Part shown: piece after piece, positions 1 through 8,205 of the stretch
Numbering within the stretch: the stretch's first letter is position 1
How the letters are laid out: each line of letters opens with the position of its first letter
Assembly (NCBI GenBank): GCA_015233565.1
Contig: JADFXM010000005.1
Span: 124,001 to 188,000, forward strand
DNA from: Candidatus Rifleibacteriota bacterium
GTDB lineage: Bacteria; Muiribacteriota; Ozemobacteria; Ozemobacterales; Ozemobacteraceae
DNA length: 64,000 nucleotides
Direction of reading: 5' to 3'
Notes under the pieces: model-generated
Databases searched by the model: none
Told to the model about the DNA's origin: nothing
The model's input: the letters and a program-made list of their open reading frames with translations, nothing else
Program-made: the position numbers and the translations under genes

Positions 1-509
1 AAATAAGAGGAGTCAGTTGATACATATGGAAAAAATGAAATTTCAGAAAATTTCGGAATTAATTTCAGAATTCCTGTTGTCGTAAACTTCATTTTCTTTG
101 ATTGCTCAGCTTCAAAAGCCGATTCTGTAGAGATTAAAAAATTTTCAGCCCGAATTTTGTTTTGAGACCAAATAATCCAAAAGTTAAGGAAGGAATCTCA
201 TCCAAACGAGTTCACGTTTTCAGGTTTTGGGAAAATGGTCTCAAGTCTATATCCTCGGGAATTGGAATTCTGAATTTCTGGATGCTTAAAGCTTTCTCCT
301 CTCCCAAAGTTAATCCCGGTAAAAGTAAATCTGAAGCAGGAAATAGCACTAACGAACGAGTAAATTGGATTTGGTACAACACCAGGGTAAGCTTCCTCCC
401 TGGATATCAGCTTCATTCGTTAGATGACCAGTGCTGGGACTAGCACAAGTTACGTTATAAAACGCAGCTTACTCTGGCGATGGCAGCGGAAGGGGCGGCC
501 GTCAATAGA
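1..509. other. Left-edge non-coding stretch with a foldable segment
   Basis: No convincing gene is visible; short frames on both strands here lack a ribosome site or recognisable composition. Positions 345-446 contain complementary segments: CTAACGAA at 349-356 against TTCGTTAG at 416-423, AGCACT at 345-350 against AGTGCT at 430-435, and an alternative pairing of GTGCT (431-435) with AGCAC (442-446). The short hairpin CCAGGG/CCCTGG lies inside. This could be a structured RNA or cruciform or chance pairing; I assign no function. Confidence 0.35.
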
Positions 510-549
510 CTAGAAAACCCCGTGCCGGGATTCTCCGATCATCGGGGGT
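510..549 (-). terminator. Rho-independent terminator of resB-ccsA
   Basis: On the minus strand, the sequence just after the ccsA stop folds with a CCCCCG arm (543-548) pairing a CGGGG arm (518-522). It is followed by TTTTCTAG. The inner part (CCGATGATCGG) can pair as well. Position right behind the stop and the U-run support a terminator. Confidence 0.6.
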
Positions 550-551
550 GT

Positions 552-1625
552 TCAATTTCCAGCGTAGGAATGTAAACCTGAAAGATATAAATTTACTCCG
601 AAAAGGGTGAAAAGAGTAACTAAAAAACCCAGAACGGAGAGGATGGCCATCCAATTTCCGCTCCAACCACGAGTCAGGCGAAGGTGCAGATAGATCGAAT
701 AAGTAAGGAAAGTAATCAACGCCCAGGTTTCTTTGGGATCCCAGCCCCAATAGCGCCCCCATGCTTTGTTTGCCCAAACCATTCCAAATACCAGTGCTCC
801 AACTGTAAACAGCGGGAAACCTATGGCAATGGCTCTGTAAATAAGTTCGTCCATTCGTTCTTCGGAAGGTGCAAGTCGCTCAATATATTCCCCAACTGCT
901 CCTCTCAGAACATAAAGGCTGAGAAATAACATAATGCATACGGTTCCAACCGGAAACAGGCCAAAAACGAGAAGATAAACGGAAGCATAGGAAAGTGTGG
1001 AATTTTGCAGCATTTTAGAAAAAATCATCAAAAGCAGGGCAAAAAGGCCTGTTGGAATACCATAAACAATAAGAAAGGATATGACTTTTTCAGAAAGAGA
1101 ATATGGGAACTTGGGATTTTTCCGGTTTAACAAAAAATTTCGAAAAATCAAAAGGTAGCTCAAAATGAAAGAAGCAGCGAAACAGGCTTCTCCAATGAAG
1201 GCTAAAGCAACATGTATGTGAAGCCAATACGATTGAAGCGCCGGTACAAGAGGACGGATTTCATTTGGGAATAGAGAAGCAACTCCGAATGTCAGTACAG
1301 CAAAAACATTTATTGCTCCCTCGAAAAATCCAAGCGGGGAATCGCTACGGAATTCTTTTTCGGATCTGAATGAGAAAAGCAAAGAAACCCAAACTGTGAA
1401 AGTTGCCAAAGTAACCAAAGATTCATACATATTTGACAACGGTGGATGTCCAGAGGCTCGCCATCGTAAAATCAAACCTGCGCTAGAGCAAATAACTCCT
1501 AATAGAGTCGCTATTCGGCTACCTATTTTGAAACTATTGCGCCCCGCTGCTGCAGAAATGACATGACCGAGAAATGAAAATAGAAAACAAATAACAGCTA
1601 TCGAAAACAACGTTGATTCACTCAT
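552..1625 (-). CDS. ccsA: Cytochrome c biogenesis protein CcsA (CcmC/CcsB family)
   Basis: This 357-residue polytopic membrane protein is the haem-handling half of the system II cytochrome c synthetase. With ResB it moves haem across the membrane and attaches it to CXXCH motifs of apocytochromes. The tryptophan-rich WWD-type signature is plain at residues 284-300 (WANKAWGRYWGWDPKET). Candidate haem-ligand histidines are His60, His136/138, His314 and His352. About eight hydrophobic segments are visible and the length is normal for the family. The ATG overlaps the resB stop as ATGA, so the two are translationally coupled. It implies that the organism makes c-type cytochromes. Confidence 0.93.
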   Translation of the reverse strand: MSESTLFSIAVICFLFSFLGHVISAAAGRNSFKIGSRIATLLGVICSSAGLILRWRASGHPPLSNMYESLVTLATFTVWVSLLFSFRSEKEFRSDSPLGFFEGAINVFAVLTFGVASLFPNEIRPLVPALQSYWLHIHVALAFIGEACFAASFILSYLLIFRNFLLNRKNPKFPYSLSEKVISFLIVYGIPTGLFALLLMIFSKMLQNSTLSYASVYLLVFGLFPVGTVCIMLFLSLYVLRGAVGEYIERLAPSEERMDELIYRAIAIGFPLFTVGALVFGMVWANKAWGRYWGWDPKETWALITFLTYSIYLHLRLTRGWSGNWMAILSVLGFLVTLFTLFGVNLYLSGLHSYAGN

Positions 1626-3175
1626 TTTGTTTCTTCCGAATCTACTGAAGAATCATTTTCGGGTCCCTCAGTGTCAATTTCAGGGACAACTTCTTCTTCT
1701 TGAAGGATTCCCAATAACTCATCAAGATAAGGTTTAAGCATTTTCTGAGGAAGATTTCCAGTGATGGCTGCAATGATTCTTCCATCGGGTTTCAGAACCA
1801 CCCAATTTTCCACATAAGTTACATAGAACGCCAAAAAAAGTCCAATCCCCATAATCAAGGTTCCAAGCCAAACAATAGGCACCGAAGGATCAAAACTGAC
1901 CTGCAAACTACTCTCAAATGCTGTAGTTGCTTTAACAAATGAAAAATTATAGGGAAGATTTGAGATATGCTCTCCCAACTCATTCATATCACTCGAAAAT
2001 GCCCAAGCCCTGCCAACCATATTTTCCTTGGAATCATAAGCGACTATTCTTCCGGCAGGATTGTTCAAATCTTCTGAAATAGAGGTAAATTCCTGATTAA
2101 TTATTCTAAAATCCGGAAAAAAATCAAGGAGTACTAATGTATAGGGAGACCAGGACGGTTTTAGTGGAACACCCACTGACGCAACGAAATCCCATGGCCC
2201 CAGTTGGGTCGTCGAACCTGATCCATTGCGCATTGTGGCTTTGAACTTGACTTCTGAGTAAACTTTCTTCCAACCCGCTTGAAAGAAAGAAATTCCGGAA
2301 TAAGAACAGGGAGAATTCACCCAAACTACAGCCGAGGCTACATTTTTTTCATCTTTTATAAAGGTTAGAGCCGAATTCCATTGCTTTATTAAAGGCCTCT
2401 GTTCACCAGAAGCAATTTGATACTCATCAACGGAAAGTTTGTCAAATCTGATTTTAAAAAAGGGATTTTCTATTCCAGTTTGGTAAATTTTTTCCAATGC
2501 CGTAATTTCTGAGGAAATCTGTGGAAGCATAGGATCGTTCTTATTCTTTAGTTGAAGAATGCGTCCTTTTCTTCGAAGGGAATCTGCTTTGGCGGCTGCT
2601 TTAATGGAATCAATGGGTGGGAAAGGTTTTATTTCACCTTCTCTTCCCGTTATTTCCGTTTCAAAAGAAGTATACCTTCCGATAAGACCTCCCGCAAGGA
2701 CTACCAACAAGCCTACATGGATCAAAAAACCTCCGATCAATGATTTTCGTCCGTGAGCAAGAAAGTATATCCAGTCATTTTTGGGAGTTTCTTTTTTTTG
2801 CCAACCTGCTAAGCGTATATCAATATTGGATACTTCGCCTAATTCTTCCGCGAGCGGAAAAGTTCGGATTTCAGCAGTTTCGACTTTTTCGAATCTATGA
2901 AAAAGACGTTTTCTAGTAATACTAAACCTGGTTTTTGTGCAGAAAAGAGCACAAAGTGCCAGAAAAAAAAGAAGTCCCGTAAATAATCCGCTCTGATAGA
3001 GGTCATCCAGACCAAGAGAAAGGATTAATTCTCCAAACTTTGGGTAAATCCGCAAATAGTCTGCAGGGTCAAGTTTTTGCGGAATAAAAGTTCCTATTAC
3101 AGAAATAAGCGCTATTAAAGTAAGAAGAACGACGGCAGTTCTTAATGAAACAAAAATTCTATGTAATGTTCGCAT
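1622..3175 (-). CDS. resB: Cytochrome c biogenesis protein ResB (Ccs1)
   Basis: A 517-residue membrane protein, the partner of CcsA in system II cytochrome c maturation, thought to hold apocytochrome and its reduced cysteines near the haem channel. Two hydrophobic segments occur near the N-terminus (about residues 12-32 and 62-82), another near 150-170, then a large extracytoplasmic domain of about 270 residues, and a last transmembrane segment near 435-460. This is the usual ResB layout. The C-terminal 50 residues are acidic. It is the first gene of a two-gene operon with ccsA. Its ATG is preceded by GGTGAGA on the minus strand. No promoter was assigned. Confidence 0.9.
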   Translation of the reverse strand: MRTLHRIFVSLRTAVVLLTLIALISVIGTFIPQKLDPADYLRIYPKFGELILSLGLDDLYQSGLFTGLLFFLALCALFCTKTRFSITRKRLFHRFEKVETAEIRTFPLAEELGEVSNIDIRLAGWQKKETPKNDWIYFLAHGRKSLIGGFLIHVGLLVVLAGGLIGRYTSFETEITGREGEIKPFPPIDSIKAAAKADSLRRKGRILQLKNKNDPMLPQISSEITALEKIYQTGIENPFFKIRFDKLSVDEYQIASGEQRPLIKQWNSALTFIKDEKNVASAVVWVNSPCSYSGISFFQAGWKKVYSEVKFKATMRNGSGSTTQLGPWDFVASVGVPLKPSWSPYTLVLLDFFPDFRIINQEFTSISEDLNNPAGRIVAYDSKENMVGRAWAFSSDMNELGEHISNLPYNFSFVKATTAFESSLQVSFDPSVPIVWLGTLIMGIGLFLAFYVTYVENWVVLKPDGRIIAAITGNLPQKMLKPYLDELLGILQEEEVVPEIDTEGPENDSSVDSEETK

Positions 3176-3690
3176 AAATCGAAAATCTCACCAATCCGAA
3201 AAAAACCAGATTGCTTCAGCCAAAAATGCCTCGCAATTGCAAAATCTGGATTTAAAATACATTTGCCCTGAAGGTGTGAAAAAATATAGACATTCATCAA
3301 AGTACAACATTTGAGAGGGCCGCTGGCAAAAGATTGAGATATTTTTCACAGCCATTTTTAACCGATTTTTGACATTTTTTCACAGCTTCCCTGATATGAT
3401 GCAAAGTTATCTACCATCAGATTTTTTGATTTTACTCTTTATTGCTTTATGATGCTCATTGGTTTGCCAATTCAATACCCACATGCTAGCATAAAAAACA
3501 GTTCCCATCAAATTTGAATGTCGTTGATTAAATCTCAAGAAGATGAATTCAGCTGCCCTTTTTCCCTGCATGAAAACTTGTACAGTAAAAAGTTGTTATA
3601 TGCCAGCACCAGCCATTAAAAAGCCTTCTGGTTCAGTTTCGTTAAATTGATTTGTGCATCTGTTTTTTTCGGATTATTTAGAAGATACGA
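3176..3690. other. Long intergenic region with repeated TTTTTCACA motifs
   Basis: No gene is visible in about 515 bases. The left part carries three copies of TTTTTCACA (3275-3283 minus, 3342-3350 plus, 3376-3384 plus), described as a separate repeat entry. The remainder is AT-rich and unremarkable. The resB promoter presumably lies in the left part, because resB starts at 3175. Confidence 0.6.
3271..3389. repeat. Cluster of TTTTTTCACA(G/C)CTTC intergenic motifs, copy A
   Basis: Three motif copies are packed into 119 bases: TTTTTTCACACCTT on the minus strand (3271-3284), ATTTTTCACAGCC (3341-3353) and ATTTTTTCACAGCTTC (3374-3389). The last is identical over 16 bases to the minus strand of 20252-20267. 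The nine-base core TTTTTCACA fits the relaxed DnaA-box consensus TTWTNCACA, but the conserved tail (G/C)CTTC extends past it. It may be a regulator operator, DnaA titration sites, or dispersed repeat ends. Confidence 0.5.
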
Positions 3691-3691
3691 T

Positions 3692-3724
3692 AAAAAAAAG
3701 AGCAGTCACATGACTGCTCTTTTT
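3692..3724 (-). terminator. Bidirectional-looking terminator downstream of the 3817-4404 gene
   Basis: A near-perfect palindrome with arms AGAGCAGTCA (3699-3708) and TGACTGCTCT (3711-3720), flanked by an A-run on the left and a T-run on the right, so it can end transcription in either direction. It lies about 95 bases past the stop of the minus-strand gene. Confidence 0.75.
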
Positions 3725-3816
3725 CATTCAAGAAGAAAATACTTTCAAACAGTTTTTGCTAAATGACGAGCTTCTTTCATTATCCCTTTAAAGACATTTC
3801 AAAGCTATTTAGCTGA

Positions 3817-4404
3817 TTAAAAACCGGAAGTTTGTCCTGAAGGCATTACCGGATCAGATGGTGGAACTACCGGGGAGTCACCGCTACCTTGACTAGACCC
3901 GCTATCAGAAGCGGGAGCGGGAGTTGTGGTTGGAGCACTTCCGGAAGGGGTCGTGCTTCCCTGAGTCGGAGCACTTCCCTGCCCTGAATCGCCTGGGGTT
4001 CCGGCTTGCCCTGCGTTTCCTTGATCAACACCGCCACCTTGTCCAGGATTTCCGCTTCCTTTGCCTTTACCTTTGCTTATTTTTCTAAAATGACCATTGG
4101 TAAGAGTTTTGTTTCCTTTGGTATAATGACCCTTTACCCAGGTATAATTCTTCTTTCCCGTAATGGCCGTTTTGGCATTAACTGCTGAATCCATGAAAGC
4201 ATTCTGGACTGAAGCTCCAGCCTTAACAACTCCACGTTTCACTTTCTTACAGGTTCTCTTGATTGCCCTTTTCATTCGCGTGAAAACACCTGCTTTTTTC
4301 TTGCAGCAACCCTTTCCGGCTTCGGCTGTAGGAGCAGCGCCGGCAATGAACAAACCAAGAGAAATAATAATAGCAATAATAATGTTGGTTGTTCGATTAA
4401 TCAT
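3817..4404 (-). CDS. Small secreted cationic protein with a Gly/Ser/Thr/Pro-rich tail
   Basis: 195 residues, family not recognised. Residues 1-29 form a clear signal peptide ending AEAG. Residues 30-75 are strongly basic (CCKKK, then many K/R), followed by a short YTWVKGHYTKG segment near 92-102 that resembles the YxWxxGHY pattern of small periplasmic or outer-membrane proteins. From about 115 on, the chain is low-complexity Gly/Gln/Ser, then Ser/Thr/Pro. Two adjacent cysteines (32-33) and another at 51 could form disulfides. The start has a strong GGGAGG site 8 bases upstream. It is a single gene between two terminators. It may be a nucleic-acid- or envelope-binding protein; this is inference only. 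Confidence 0.7.
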   Translation of the reverse strand: MINRTTNIIIAIIISLGLFIAGAAPTAEAGKGCCKKKAGVFTRMKRAIKRTCKKVKRGVVKAGASVQNAFMDSAVNAKTAITGKKNYTWVKGHYTKGNKTLTNGHFRKISKGKGKGSGNPGQGGGVDQGNAGQAGTPGDSGQGSAPTQGSTTPSGSAPTTTPAPASDSGSSQGSGDSPVVPPSDPVMPSGQTSGF

Positions 4405-4546
4405 TTCAATTTCCTCCCTAAAAAAATTACTTCATATTTTTATTATACTGAATTTTCAGAAAGGTGTAATCCCCTATTTATTTGTACTTTCAAACCGCAA
4501 TAATAATGATAGGCCAATTGATCTTCACTAGGGAATATTTCTAGGT

Positions 4547-4588
4547 TGCCCGCAAAAAAAATAAAAGGGCGGGTAATTAAACCCGCCC
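4547..4588 (-). terminator. Rho-independent terminator of the PBP operon
   Basis: On the minus strand, arms GGGCGGGT and ACCCGCCC (4567-4574 and 4581-4588) with a 6-base loop are followed by TTTTATTTTTTTT. It lies 26 bases after the stop of the transpeptidase gene. Confidence 0.85.
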
Positions 4589-4614
4589 AGTTGCTAAATT
4601 ATTTTTTCATTCAT

Positions 4615-6264
4615 TCATCGTCGTGCAGTTCTCACATGGATCGGTCTTCCATGATACGCCTGTAAGAGCTCATAGGAAATTGCTCCCGCAACTGTCGTGG
4701 CTTTAATATGGCAACTTCCAGCCTGACCAACTAAAACTACAATCGAAATATCCCGATTAACCGGTCTCGTATATCCACCAAACCAGGTGAAAAGGTATTT
4801 TGGGTTTAATCCCGTCAAAGTCCCGGTTTTTCCACCACAGAAGTAAGGCAGTTCAGGGCAATCATTGAATTTTTTGAATCCTTTTTTTCCTGTCCCTTGG
4901 GTGGTAGTATTATGCATCATCTGATAAACCTTATTTGCTGATTCTGCCGAAAGAGGATGCGTCAGCTCAAATGGTTGTCTTTTATAAACTACCTGGCCTT
5001 TGTAAATCACTTTTTCAACCAAATAAGGTTTCATCATTTGACCACTATTCAGGATTGTTGAAATAATGGAAGCTACGTGCATCGGGCTGACCTCAAACTC
5101 TTTATTCAAACCTGCAGCCGCCTGGCCAAGTTGTAATGCTTGGCTGGGAAGTTCCGCTTTTGAAGCTTCAACGGGAAGATCGAAATAAAACGGTTTGTTA
5201 AACCCAAAAGCATTGGCATAAAACTGCAGCAATGGCTGTCCAACTCTTTTTCCCACAACCCCGAAAACTCCGTTGTGTGATAATGCAAATGCCTTCCATA
5301 ATTCCATTGAATATCGCCGCCCAATTTTTACTTGGGTATCCGGAGTTATCCCAATTTTTTCAATCGCTGCAGAAGAGGTAATAATCTTAAAAATGGAAGC
5401 GATAGGAAAAGTAGCTTTCAAAGCCCAATTTTCATTTTTAAATCTTGGATCAATAGGAGAAAGAGCATTAGAACCATCATAAGATGCCAGCGCTAGAACA
5501 GCTCCAGACACCGGATCCTGAAGAATCGCCGCACCCATTTTGCATGGATTCCGCCGAAAGGCGTTTTCGATCAAGGTTTGAAGTGAAGGTCGAATCGAAA
5601 GAACTGCTAACGTATCCTGGTCAAACCGTACAACATATCTTTCCAGGGAAGCATCATAAGACCAGGGTTTAACTAAAATTCCCTTGATAATTTTGGGAAT
5701 TGAGACCGTTCCATTTTCATCCAGGTAAGAGGAATCTATCGAAGATTCATTTTTTTCTTCCCGTATACCCGCAAACGCTTGTCTGGCCTGAGATGCGAAT
5801 GAAGGAGTTTTTTCAGCAGGGGCATTTTCTGAAACAGGTTTCATTAATGGCGACGCGGGAGAAATAGCATTGTATTCCTTCATCATGGAATATTTGCTGA
5901 AATCAATCTTTTCCCCAGAAGCGGTCAATTCTGTCCCTGTTGCCATAATGACATGCGTTTCAGGAGATTTTAATTGGGAATTAGCAAGCTCATTTCCTGC
6001 TTGCGCAGGAATCGAGGTCTTGGGCTCCTGTTCTTTCGAACCAGAGTCAATGTTTCTCATTCCCGGTGAAACATCTGCAAGTTGTGAGTTGTTAATTTTG
6101 GCCAGTTTTACCTTGCCCGATTGGGAAATAGCTTTGCCAGACGGATCGGTGACATAAAAAACAAACGCATCAACCATAGATGAGTCCATCGCCAAACTCA
6201 TAAACAGTAAGTATCCGCCAATACAAATAAAGCTCCAGGATTTCAATGGTGAGGAAATGAACAT
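4615..6264 (-). CDS. Penicillin-binding protein, transpeptidase domain
   Basis: 549 residues, cross-linking peptidoglycan in the periplasm. One N-terminal hydrophobic anchor (about 11-27) is followed by a Ser/Pro/Lys-rich linker to about residue 190. The serine transpeptidase fold has all three active-site motifs: Ser290-Ile-Phe-Lys293 (SxxK), Ser329-His-Asn331 (SxN) and Lys479-Thr-Gly-Thr482 (KTGT). No glycosyltransferase domain and no recognisable PBP dimerisation domain precede it, so this is a slim monofunctional enzyme related to the FtsI/PbpA or class D-like group. The start has AGAAGG 9 bases upstream. It follows the LysM gene after 31 bases, suggesting a two-gene operon for cell-wall work. 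The exact subclass is uncertain. Confidence 0.85.
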   Translation of the reverse strand: MFISSPLKSWSFICIGGYLLFMSLAMDSSMVDAFVFYVTDPSGKAISQSGKVKLAKINNSQLADVSPGMRNIDSGSKEQEPKTSIPAQAGNELANSQLKSPETHVIMATGTELTASGEKIDFSKYSMMKEYNAISPASPLMKPVSENAPAEKTPSFASQARQAFAGIREEKNESSIDSSYLDENGTVSIPKIIKGILVKPWSYDASLERYVVRFDQDTLAVLSIRPSLQTLIENAFRRNPCKMGAAILQDPVSGAVLALASYDGSNALSPIDPRFKNENWALKATFPIASIFKIITSSAAIEKIGITPDTQVKIGRRYSMELWKAFALSHNGVFGVVGKRVGQPLLQFYANAFGFNKPFYFDLPVEASKAELPSQALQLGQAAAGLNKEFEVSPMHVASIISTILNSGQMMKPYLVEKVIYKGQVVYKRQPFELTHPLSAESANKVYQMMHNTTTQGTGKKGFKKFNDCPELPYFCGGKTGTLTGLNPKYLFTWFGGYTRPVNRDISIVVLVGQAGSCHIKATTVAGAISYELLQAYHGRPIHVRTARR

Positions 6265-6295
6265 TTTATCAGCCTTCTCTTTTTAGATTTACTCG

Positions 6296-6772
6296 TTATT
6301 TCGCGGATGCAATCAATCCGACTTTGGGAACGCGAAGAATTTCACCATCCCGTAGATTTTTAATATCGGTTAAACGATTAATTCTTATTAGAGCGGAAAC
6401 CATTTTATTGTTTCCATATAATTTTCGAGAAATAGTTTCGAGATTATCGCCGGATTTAATAAAATAATCAAGATAATGTCTGGTTTTATCATTGCCAGTT
6501 TCAATTTGAAGTTCTTTTTTATTATCTCGGGAAGCCATTGGTTCCAATTTCTCCATTTGGGGGGAAGTTTGAGCACTTAAAATCGCATCTATTTTTCCAA
6601 TTAAAACGGGTGGAGCTAGTTGATCTTTTCCAGAATCAGTTATTTTTCCTGGCCCAATATCACCATGAATCTTGAAAGCAAAGGTTACCTGAAGAAGAAA
6701 TAACAGAAACACAAAGACTAGAAATAATCCACCACCATATTCGGGCTTTTTCTTCTTTAAAAAGGGCAACAT
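6296..6772 (-). CDS. Membrane-anchored LysM-domain protein
   Basis: 158 residues. One transmembrane segment (about 15-33) follows a basic N-terminus. A 70-residue linker leads to a single LysM domain at about 104-150 (signature SGDNLETISRKLYGN and LRDGEILRVP). LysM binds the glycan chains of peptidoglycan, so the domain should face the periplasm. It is the first gene of an operon with the transpeptidase at 4615-6264 and probably localises or assists cell-wall synthesis. A strong GGAGG site precedes the ATG. It has no catalytic domain and its partner is unknown. Confidence 0.8.
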   Translation of the reverse strand: MLPFLKKKKPEYGGGLFLVFVFLLFLLQVTFAFKIHGDIGPGKITDSGKDQLAPPVLIGKIDAILSAQTSPQMEKLEPMASRDNKKELQIETGNDKTRHYLDYFIKSGDNLETISRKLYGNNKMVSALIRINRLTDIKNLRDGEILRVPKVGLIASAK

Positions 6773-6979
6773 TCGTCAACCTCCAAGTGGAATTCTGCAA
6801 AAATCACCCTCAATATTTGGGGAATTTGGTGTCCGAAGCAGACAAGAGTCAGTGATTGCTTCTAAAAATTCGGCAAAAGTGCTTCGTTCGCAATCACACA
6901 AAATGTGTTATGCCCAAAAATTATTGAGAAGATAACTTCTTTCTTTTTATCGGCAAAGCTCAGAGGTTGGTTGAGAACA

Positions 6980-7027
6980 AAAAAACAAACTCCCATTTGC
7001 CCTTTCAGGCCACGGCCAAATGGGAGT
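6980..7027 (-). terminator. Terminator of the oxidoreductase-rsfS operon
   Basis: On the minus strand, an 11-base stem (ACTCCCATTTG at 6989-6999 against CAAATGGGAGT at 7017-7027) is followed by TTGTTTTTTTG. It lies 67 bases past the rsfS stop and ends the long operon that starts near 12960. Confidence 0.85.
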
Positions 7028-7093
7028 ATAGAAATCTACAAAATGGTATCAGTGCAATATATTGAGATTTGGCTGCCCCCGGGGAGGAGGAGC

Positions 7094-7456
7094 CTATTTA
7101 TTAAGAATCTCTTTAATATCAACTCTAGGCGCATCAGCCCAGAGGTCTTCCAATGAATAATAACCTCGAACTTTAGGTTGGAAAAGATGGATGATAAAAT
7201 CTGACGCATCGATCAGTATCCAATTGGATTCCTGATAACCTTCCATTCGAGGATTTTTTCCGTCCTTTTCTTTAAGAAAAGCACAGATTGCATCTGCCAT
7301 AGCCTGAACATGCGGGTTATTAAGCCCTGTCCCGATAATAAAATAGTCAGTATAACTAACTAATTTTTGAAGATTAAGAACAACCAAATCCTCGACCTTT
7401 TTTTCATCAAGGATAGAAACCACTTTATTAAACAACGTTTTAGAATCAGAATTCAT
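7094..7456 (-). CDS. rsfS: Ribosomal silencing factor RsfS (Iojap/DUF143)
   Basis: 120 residues, the normal length. RsfS binds ribosomal protein L14 (uL14) on the large subunit and blocks joining of the subunits when nutrients run low. Family features are clear: VEDLVVLNL, the SYTDYFIIGTG segment near 35-45, HVQAMADAI, and the C-terminal ESNWILIDASDFIIHLF with the following YYSLEDLW. The ATG overlaps the stop of the gamma-subunit gene as ATGA. Placing it last in a 2-oxoacid oxidoreductase operon is unusual; in most bacteria it sits near nadD or proA. Confidence 0.93.
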   Translation of the reverse strand: MNSDSKTLFNKVVSILDEKKVEDLVVLNLQKLVSYTDYFIIGTGLNNPHVQAMADAICAFLKEKDGKNPRMEGYQESNWILIDASDFIIHLFQPKVRGYYSLEDLWADAPRVDIKEILNK

Positions 7457-8058
7457 GAAGCACCAATTCCCTTGAAAACAGAATAGACATACCTTCCGAA
7501 CATATACTTTTTCTCTTTAACAAAACTGAAGCCTTTTTCCAAAGCTGCCATATTAATATCCATAAGATCTTTTTTACTGGACGAAAAAAGCGAGGGAAGA
7601 GTCTTTTTAATGTCGTCAAAAGAAAAAAGTTTGGTAAACTTGGCATAAGCACCAGCCATCACCAGGTTTGCAACTCTGGCATTTCCTAGATCATCAGCAA
7701 TTTCACTGGCTGGGATTTCCACAAGCCTGACATCGTCTCTGAATTCCTGTCGTTCGATCAGAGAAGAATTATACATAAGCATTCCGCCTGCTTTTATTCG
7801 ATTGGCAAATCTGGTAACAGATAGGCCATTCATTGCCAAGACAGTATCAGGCACAGTTACGAGCGGTGAAGCAATCGGGTTTTCAGAAATAATTACTGTA
7901 CAATTGGCAGTCCCCCCACGCATTTCTGGACCATAGGCGGGAATCCAGGAAACGTGTCTCCCGGCCTCCATGCCGACCTGTGCGAGAATTTTGCCTAAAA
8001 ATAGTATTCCCTGACCGCCAAAACCGGCCAGAATTATTCGTTCAACATTTGCTGACAT
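7453..8058 (-). CDS. 2-oxoacid:ferredoxin oxidoreductase gamma subunit, second paralogue
   Basis: 201 residues of the PFOR/KOR gamma (catalytic-domain) family. Gamma assembles with the alpha and TPP-binding beta subunits in 2-oxoacid:ferredoxin oxidoreductases. The family signature AGFGGQGILFLGKILAQ is near residues 11-27, with SWIPAYGPEMRGG near 38-50 and TANCTV following. It is a close paralogue of the 8206-8763 product, sharing nearly all conserved blocks. The start is supported by GGAGG 7 bases upstream. It overlaps rsfS by four bases. The sequence just upstream carries a remnant of the beta-subunit 3' end, so this copy probably arose by tandem duplication. Confidence 0.85.
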   Translation of the reverse strand: MSANVERIILAGFGGQGILFLGKILAQVGMEAGRHVSWIPAYGPEMRGGTANCTVIISENPIASPLVTVPDTVLAMNGLSVTRFANRIKAGGMLMYNSSLIERQEFRDDVRLVEIPASEIADDLGNARVANLVMAGAYAKFTKLFSFDDIKKTLPSLFSSSKKDLMDINMAALEKGFSFVKEKKYMFGRYVYSVFKGIGAS

Positions 8059-8088
8059 AAAAAGTACCTCCAGAAATTAGCTTTTTAC

Positions 8089-8110
8089 CGCCGGTTTTGT
8101 CTTTAAACAC
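8089..8110. repeat. Duplication scar: remnant of the beta-subunit gene 3' end
   Basis: These 22 bases match 8809-8830, the end of the beta-subunit gene, at 21 of 22 positions and lie exactly 720 bases away. Read on the minus strand, the region still encodes VFKDKTGGKK, against VFKDKTGVEK in the intact gene. Each copy lies just upstream of a gamma-subunit start, as expected from tandem duplication of a beta-tail/gamma unit. Confidence 0.75.
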
Positions 8111-8152
8111 GACTACTTTCACGAACGAAAAGCGCTTATCAACTTTGTTTAA

Positions 8153-8203
8153 AACCTCCAAAGCCCATTTCCGAAAAAATTCCGAAAATGGGCTTTGGAG
8201 GTT
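8153..8203 (-). other. Perfect 18-base inverted repeat between the two gamma genes
   Basis: Arms 8153-8170 and 8186-8203 are perfectly complementary with a 15-base spacer. It begins 3 bases after the stop of the first gamma gene. On the minus strand it is followed by TTTTAAACAAAG, only a weak U-run. It may be a leaky terminator or an mRNA-stabilising hairpin that sets the ratio of downstream expression. Confidence 0.6.
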
Positions 8204-8205
8204 GT

